From assembly GCA_022826705.1 (NCBI GenBank), contig JAJDUJ010000030.1:1-64000 (forward strand): a stretch of DNA of 64,000 nucleotides, given 5' to 3'. A program made the translations under genes and the position numbers. The notes below the pieces were generated by a model. It saw nothing but the letters and a program-made list of their open reading frames with translations. It had not been told where the DNA came from and ran no database searches. This document shows, in pieces, positions 59,517 to 64,000 of the stretch. Every line of letters begins with the position of its first letter. Positions within the stretch are counted from its first letter, which is position 1. This DNA comes from Acidimicrobiia bacterium. GTDB taxonomy: Bacteria > Actinomycetota > Acidimicrobiia > Acidimicrobiales > Bin134.

Positions 59517-60304
59517 GTTCGTTTACCGCCCAAGACGTCAAGGCGCTGCGCGAGGCCACTGGCGCGGGAATGATGGATTGCAAGCGCGCCCTCACCGAAA
59601 GCGACGGCGACATGGAGGCCGCCACCCAATGGCTGCGCGAGAAAGGCATCGCCAAGGCAGCCGCTCGGGCCGAGCGGGTTAGCGATCAGGGCACGGTGGC
59701 CTTGGCGGTGGACGGCAATGCCGCTGCCATTGTCGAACTTCGCTGTGAGACCGACTTCTCGGCCAAGGCCGATGACTTCACCGCCCTGGCCGACGAGCTG
59801 GCTCAGTTGGTACTGGCCTCGGGCGAAGAATCGGTGGAGACTCGCCAAGCCGCACTCGAAGATCTCAGTCTGGCCAAGAAGGAGAACGTCCGGTTGGGCA
59901 AGGTTGTCAAGGTCGAAGCTGCCGATGGCAACATTCTGGACACCTACCTCCACACTCAAGATGGCAGAGGGACCAGCGCTGTCGTGGTAGAGGCCCGCGC
60001 CATGAGCCAAGACCTGGCCCACGAGGTGGCTCTTCACATTGCCTTTGCCAAGCCCTCGGTGCTGCATCGCGACGACGTTGACCCCGATGAAGTAGAGCGG
60101 GAGCGGATCGCGCTCACCGAGATGACCAAAGCTGAGGGCAAGCCCGAGCAAGCTTGGGAAAAGATCGTCAGCGGCCGCTTGCGGGCATGGTTTGCCGAGC
60201 GCGTCCTGCTGGAACAGGGCATGTTTGGTGAGAAGGAGACCGTACAATCTCGTTTGGGTGACGGTGAGATTGTCCGTTTCGAGTTGGCGTCCATCGGCAG
60301 TTAG
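59513..60304 (+). CDS. tsf: elongation factor Ts
   Basis: 263 residues from GTG 59513, overlapping the rpsB stop. The UBA-like N-terminal domain has [20 protein letters not shown], and the core contains [20 protein letters not shown] with the TDF motif that binds EF-Tu ([13 protein letters not shown]). It recycles EF-Tu by displacing GDP. Confidence 0.96.
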   Translation: MSSFTAQDVKALREATGAGMMDCKRALTESDGDMEAATQWLREKGIAKAAARAERVSDQGTVALAVDGNAAAIVELRCETDFSAKADDFTALADELAQLVLASGEESVETRQAALEDLSLAKKENVRLGKVVKVEAADGNILDTYLHTQDGRGTSAVVVEARAMSQDLAHEVALHIAFAKPSVLHRDDVDPDEVERERIALTEMTKAEGKPEQAWEKIVSGRLRAWFAERVLLEQGMFGEKETVQSRLGDGEIVRFELASIGS

Positions 60305-60313
60305 TGCTGCACG

Positions 60314-61054
60314 ATGACCACCGACGGCGCCAAGCGATCAGGCCGGTGGGACCGGATTGTTCTGAAGCTCTCCGGCGAGGCATTTGCCGGTGAGGCCGGA
60401 TATGGCATTGATGGCGAGATCGCGGCGCAAATCGCCGACGAAATCGTCAAAGTCAGGGCTGAGTTCGACGTGGACGTGGCGGTCGTGGTCGGAGGGGGAA
60501 ACATCTGGCGGGGGATGACCGGGGCGGGCGCAGGCATGGACCGGGCTCAGGCCGACTACATGGGGATGTTGGCCACGGTTATCAACGCCCTTGCCCTCCA
60601 GGACACGCTTGAGCGACTCAATCAGCCCACTCGGGTACAAACGGCCATCGGTATGGCCCAAGTGGCCGAGCCGTATATCCGCCGCAGGGCCATTCGCCAC
60701 CTGGAGAAGGGCCGGGTAGTGATTTTTGCGGCCGGGACCGGCAACCCGTTCTTCACCACCGACACCGCGGCTGCTCTGCGGGCAGTGGAGATAGAGGCCG
60801 GCGTGTTGTTGAAGGGAACTCACAGTGGCACCGATGGGGTCTATACCGCCGATCCCCGGATCGACCAAGATGCCGAGAAGCTCGATGAGGTGCAGTACTT
60901 GGATGTGCTGTCCCAGGGTCTGAGGGCCATGGACAGCACCGCCGTCTCGTTGTGCATGGACAACAAGTTGCCCATCGTCGTCTTCGACCTCATGAAGCCG
61001 GGAAACGTACGCGCCATACTTGATGGCCAACTGATCGGTACTCTGGTGTCGTGA
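60314..61054 (+). CDS. pyrH: UMP kinase
   Basis: 246 residues. [54 protein letters not shown] and [17 protein letters not shown] are the amino-acid kinase and bacterial UMP kinase signatures. It makes UDP from UMP and is hexameric and regulated by GTP/UTP in other bacteria. It is separated from frr by 87 nt. Confidence 0.96.
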   Translation: MTTDGAKRSGRWDRIVLKLSGEAFAGEAGYGIDGEIAAQIADEIVKVRAEFDVDVAVVVGGGNIWRGMTGAGAGMDRAQADYMGMLATVINALALQDTLERLNQPTRVQTAIGMAQVAEPYIRRRAIRHLEKGRVVIFAAGTGNPFFTTDTAAALRAVEIEAGVLLKGTHSGTDGVYTADPRIDQDAEKLDEVQYLDVLSQGLRAMDSTAVSLCMDNKLPIVVFDLMKPGNVRAILDGQLIGTLVS

Positions 61055-61079
61055 GGGGTTATCCGACGACCTCGAAGTC

Positions 61080-61127
61080 ATGACGACCGGTTCTGAAGTC
61101 TTCCTGCCGCGCGGCCGGAGTCACTGA
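61080..61127 (+). other. mini-ORF mimicking the frr start (MTTGSE...)
   Basis: ATG 61080 opens a 15-codon ORF, MTTGSEVFLPRGRSH, ending at 61127. Its first residues match those of frr (MTTGNELTDL; ATG 61142), 62 nt downstream, and 14 of the first 20 bases are identical. It looks like a diverged duplicate of the frr start, the same arrangement as at 46684. Whether it is translated is unknown. Confidence 0.4.
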
Positions 61128-61141
61128 AGGATGCGAGTGGG

Positions 61142-61717
61142 ATGACCACCGGCAATGAGCTGACCGACTTGGTGTTGGAGGAGGCCGGGGGGCGAATGGA
61201 CTCTGCGGTGCACCACACCCGACAGCAGTTCGCCTCCGTCCGGACCGGGCGGGCATCTCCGGCACTGTTTGAGAGGTTTCTCGTGGACTACTACGGCACT
61301 GAAGTGCCGCTCCAGCAGCTTGCCAGTTTCAGTGTTCCCGAGGCGCAGCTTCTGGTGATCTCCCCATTCGACAAAGGCTCGATTGCCGCAATTGAGCGGG
61401 CCATCATCCAAGCTGATCTTGGGCTCAACCCCAGCAATGACGGCAACGTGGTGCGACTGACATTCCCACCGCTAACCGAGGAGCGCCGCCGCGAGCTGGT
61501 ACGGCTGGTCAAACAGATGGCAGAAGAGGGGCGGGTGGCGATTCGCAACACCCGCCGCAGCGGGCGCCATGAGGTTGATCAACTCAGCAAAGCCGGCGAC
61601 GTTTCCGAGGACATTGCGGCTCGGGCCGAGAAAGACCTTGACCAGCTAACCCACGACCATGAGCAGCTCATCAATGATGCCTTGAGCGTCAAAGAACAAG
61701 AGCTGCTGGAAATCTAA
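61142..61717 (+). CDS. frr: ribosome recycling factor
   Basis: 191 residues. RTGRASPALFERFLVDYYGTE, VPLQQLASFSVPEAQLLVI and LGLNPSNDGNVVRLTFPPLT are typical RRF sequence, with the long three-helix domain following (EERRRELVRLVKQMAEEGRV). Together with EF-G it splits post-termination ribosomes. It lies in the tsf-pyrH-frr-cdsA string. Confidence 0.96.
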   Translation: MTTGNELTDLVLEEAGGRMDSAVHHTRQQFASVRTGRASPALFERFLVDYYGTEVPLQQLASFSVPEAQLLVISPFDKGSIAAIERAIIQADLGLNPSNDGNVVRLTFPPLTEERRRELVRLVKQMAEEGRVAIRNTRRSGRHEVDQLSKAGDVSEDIAARAEKDLDQLTHDHEQLINDALSVKEQELLEI

Positions 61718-61741
61718 ACTGTCTGAATAACTGGAGGGGCA

Positions 61742-63022
61742 GTGGCCGAAGACAATCCTTTCCAAAAATCCAACGACCCGTCTGGAGAGCCGCCCGACGA
61801 CGAGCAGGCCGGCTTCTTGGATGATCTGACATCTCTCTTCGACGAAGAGGAAGATGATGCTGATCTGCCTCGCTGGGATGAGCCCACCGATGCGGAATCA
61901 GATCCGGAGGAGGATTGGGACAGTCTCACCGATGCTGCTCCCCGCTGGCGCGACGATGCGGCGGAGGACTCCTTTGCCGACCTGTCCGGTCCAGAAGACG
62001 TCAGCCACGCTCCGGAAGAGGCGAGCGTTTTCGAAGACCCAGTGCCCACTGAGGCAGTGGAGTTCCCCTCCGTAGACCGGGTAGACGAGGTCTTGTCCTT
62101 GGATGTTTCTGAGTCTCCGATTGCCTCGGGGATGGTCGAGACCCGGGACTCTCCGTTGCTGCCGCCATCTCCGGCAATGGGTGATGGCCGGACATCTTCT
62201 CGAAACGGCAACACCATGACCGCTCTCGTGGTTGGTCTGGTGCTTGGCGGAATCGTCTTGGGCGCCATCGCCCTAGGCGAGGAGGTCACGCTCGCGGTGC
62301 TTGTCATTGCGCTCTTGATTGCCGCCGCGGAGTGGTTCACCACCATGCGCCATGCGGGCTATCAACCTCCGGCGCTGGTGGGGTTTGCCGCAGTGGCGGC
62401 CATGCCGCTGGCTGCCTACTGGCGAGGTACCGACGGCATCGTGCTGGTGTTGGTATTCGCCCTGTTCGGCTCGGGGCTGTGGTACCTGGGCGGAGTGGGC
62501 GGCAACCGGATCCTGGCCAACCTAGGGGTAACCCTGCTGGGGATCACCTACATCGGGGTGACCGGGGCCTTCGGCGGACTCCTGCTGGACATGCCCGACG
62601 GCGCCGAACTGGTGCTGAGCGCACTGATTTTGACCGTGGCCCACGATGTGGGCGCATACGCCGTTGGGCGGGCCGCAGGTCGCACACCGCTGTCGAAGGC
62701 CAGTCCCAACAAGACGGTGGAGGGTCTGATCGGCGGCACCATCCTCACCATCGCTGCCGCGTTGGTGTTCATCTCCATCCTGGAGATCGGTCCATTCGGA
62801 GATGGGACGGGGTCGCGTTCCGACGGGGTGATTCTGGGAATCGTGGTCGCCGTGGTGGCGCCGCTGGCCGATCTCATGGAGTCGGCCATCAAGCGAGATA
62901 TCGGCATCAAGGACATGGGCTCGCTGCTGCCGGGCCACGGAGGGATGTTGGACCGGATCGACGCTCTCCTGTTTGTGCTGCCGGCCACCTACTTCACCGC
63001 CCTGATGCTGGATGTGATCTGA
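61742..63022 (+). CDS. cdsA: phosphatidate cytidylyltransferase with acidic N-terminal extension
   Basis: 426 residues from GTG 61742. Residues 1-150 are hydrophilic and highly acidic (SLFDEEEDDADLPRWDEP and similar). The rest has about eight hydrophobic segments, starting TALVVGLVLGGIVLGAIALG. The CDP-alcohol-type signature near the C-terminus, SAIKRDIGIKDMGSLLPGHG followed by GMLDRIDALLF, is complete. It forms CDP-diacylglycerol from phosphatidic acid and CTP in the membrane. The acidic head is not part of the usual enzyme of about 270-300 residues. Confidence 0.93.
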   Translation: MAEDNPFQKSNDPSGEPPDDEQAGFLDDLTSLFDEEEDDADLPRWDEPTDAESDPEEDWDSLTDAAPRWRDDAAEDSFADLSGPEDVSHAPEEASVFEDPVPTEAVEFPSVDRVDEVLSLDVSESPIASGMVETRDSPLLPPSPAMGDGRTSSRNGNTMTALVVGLVLGGIVLGAIALGEEVTLAVLVIALLIAAAEWFTTMRHAGYQPPALVGFAAVAAMPLAAYWRGTDGIVLVLVFALFGSGLWYLGGVGGNRILANLGVTLLGITYIGVTGAFGGLLLDMPDGAELVLSALILTVAHDVGAYAVGRAAGRTPLSKASPNKTVEGLIGGTILTIAAALVFISILEIGPFGDGTGSRSDGVILGIVVAVVAPLADLMESAIKRDIGIKDMGSLLPGHGGMLDRIDALLFVLPATYFTALMLDVI

Positions 63023-63052
63023 GCCACCGGGCGATACCGACGCGATTCGCTC

Positions 63053-64000
63053 ATGACCTCTCTGTCCCTGCTTGGTTCCACCGGCTCGATCGGAGTCCAG
63101 ACACTGGAGGTGGTGCGGGCCGAACCCGGCGCCTGGGACGTAGTGGCATTGGGTGCCGGCCGCTCCGTCGACCAGTTGGTGGCCCAAGCCCAGGAGTTTC
63201 AACCCCGATTGGTGGTGGTGGGCGACTTCGAACGGGTGCCTGAGGTTCAAGAGGCGCTGCCGGGGATTTCCGTGGCGAGCGGTGCTTCTGCCCTGGCCGA
63301 AGCGGCCGCGATGGGAGAGGTGGTGGTGAACGGGGTTGTCGGATTCGCCGGTTTGCCGGTGACCCTGGCCGCCCTCGAGGCGGGCCGGCGCTTGGCTCTG
63401 GCCAACAAGGAGTCGCTGATTGCCGCCGGCCCGGTTGTCCAGAGGGCCCGCCAAACTCCCGGCGCCGAACTGCTTCCGGTGGACAGCGAGCACTGCGCCG
63501 TCCACCAGTGTCTACGGGCCAACGATGTGTTCACCTCCGACACGGGAATGGCCTCTGAAACGGGAATGAAACGCGTGCACCGCATCGTGCTCACCGCCAG
63601 CGGTGGACCTTTCAGGGGTCGCAGTCGCAGTGAGTTGGCCGATGTGACGGTGGAGCACGCATTGGCCCATCCCACATGGAGCATGGGGCCCAAGATCACG
63701 GTGGACTCCTCCACGCTGATGAACAAGGGCTTGGAGGTGATCGAGGCCAACGAGCTGTTCGGATTGGGCTACGATCGCATCGAGGTCGTCGTCCATCCTC
63801 AGTCGGTGGTCCACTCGATGGTGGAGTACACCGATGGCGCCACCATCGCCCAGCTCTCGCTGCCCGATATGCGGTTGTGCATCGGCTATGCCATCGCCTA
63901 CCCCGACCGCATCGCCACCCCGTTTGGCCGCATCGATTGGGCCGAGCTGCGCCGGCTGGACTTCGAGCCCCCTGATACCGAGGCATTTCCCTGCCTGAAT
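63053..64000 (+). CDS. dxr: 1-deoxy-D-xylulose 5-phosphate reductoisomerase (partial, 3' end missing)
   Basis: 316 residues are visible from ATG 63053 to the window end. The NADPH motif LLGSTGSIGVQTLEVV is near the N-terminus. The metal and substrate region LLPVDSEHCAVHQCLR, the loop LTASGGPFRGRSRS, HPTWSMGPKITVDSSTLMNK and VVVHPQSVVHSMVEY are all present. It makes 2-C-methyl-D-erythritol 4-phosphate in the non-mevalonate isoprenoid pathway. Between CLRAND and RIVLTASGG there are about 12 more residues than in the mycobacterial enzyme. They contain the near-repeat DTGMASETGM, encoded by two similar 12-mers (63539-63550 and 63557-63568). Confidence 0.95.
   Translation, partial: MTSLSLLGSTGSIGVQTLEVVRAEPGAWDVVALGAGRSVDQLVAQAQEFQPRLVVVGDFERVPEVQEALPGISVASGASALAEAAAMGEVVVNGVVGFAGLPVTLAALEAGRRLALANKESLIAAGPVVQRARQTPGAELLPVDSEHCAVHQCLRANDVFTSDTGMASETGMKRVHRIVLTASGGPFRGRSRSELADVTVEHALAHPTWSMGPKITVDSSTLMNKGLEVIEANELFGLGYDRIEVVVHPQSVVHSMVEYTDGATIAQLSLPDMRLCIGYAIAYPDRIATPFGRIDWAELRRLDFEPPDTEAFPCLN

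Overview
The window reads as chromosomal DNA of a high-GC actinobacterium. My best guess is class Acidimicrobiia, because the gene order is the actinobacterial one (tlyA-nadK-recN-pyrG-nudix-xerD, and coaD-sepIVA-like-yceD-rpmF-plsX-acpP-rnc-fpg-smc-ftsY-ffh-rpsP-khpA-rimM-trmD-rplS) while several proteins differ from mycobacterial or streptomycete forms. It contains the E1/E2 fusion Kgd typical of Actinobacteria. This is an inference from content and synteny; no search was run.

Layout. 1-644: the 3' end of a 23S rRNA gene, a 5S rRNA gene and a rho-independent terminator. 683-14226: a conserved block (TPR protein, HAD phosphatase, tlyA, nadK, recN, pyrG, NUDIX hydrolase, xerD, small HD protein). 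It is interrupted by fbaB + korAB (central carbon metabolism) and by a hicAB-like toxin-antitoxin pair. 14293-33011: a metabolic and accessory stretch on both strands: amidohydrolase, SulP transporter, kgd, xthA, CPA2 antiporter with Usp domains, a short UvrD-type helicase, zincin-like metallopeptidase, CoA transferase, LmbE-type deacetylase, small membrane protein, RAM-domain protein, a 519-residue unknown protein, galE, pckA and a cold-shock-like protein. 33111-64000: an almost unbroken plus-strand block for growth functions: fakA-like, recG, GNAT, rsmD, coaD, septum-site coiled coil, yceD, rpmF, plsX, acpP, rnc, an Fpg homologue, smc, htrA-like, ftsY, ffh, rpsP, khpA, rimM, trmD, rplS, yraN, a cytochrome c lipoprotein, comM, dprA, xerC, a degenerate M23 protein, rpsB, tsf, pyrH, frr, cdsA and dxr (cut by the window end).

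Functionally the last block couples ribosome building (rpsP, rimM, trmD, rplS, rpsB, tsf, frr, rsmD, rnc), membrane lipid and isoprenoid supply (fakA, coaD, plsX, acpP, cdsA, dxr), protein targeting (ftsY, ffh) and chromosome handling (smc, recG, xerC, dprA, comM). The first half carries 2-oxoglutarate oxidation twice (KorAB and Kgd) plus gluconeogenic enzymes (FbaB, PckA).

Most notable observations: (1) several gene junctions carry short direct duplications of the stop/start region (coaD/sepIVA, smc/htrA, khpA/rimM, probably pyrH/frr and recN/pyrG), three of which create mini-ORFs that mimic the start of the next gene; (2) the Fpg homologue has lost its catalytic proline, glutamate and lysine and its void-filling residues; (3) an operator-like palindrome with three 15-bp iterons lies before plsX; (4) many genes have a TANNNT -10 box 6-9 nt before the start codon, indicating leaderless mRNAs; (5) a hicAB module sits inside the conserved tlyA-nadK pair. 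No tRNA gene, CRISPR array, insertion sequence or prophage was seen, and no gene-free stretch exceeds about 140 bases outside the rRNA region.
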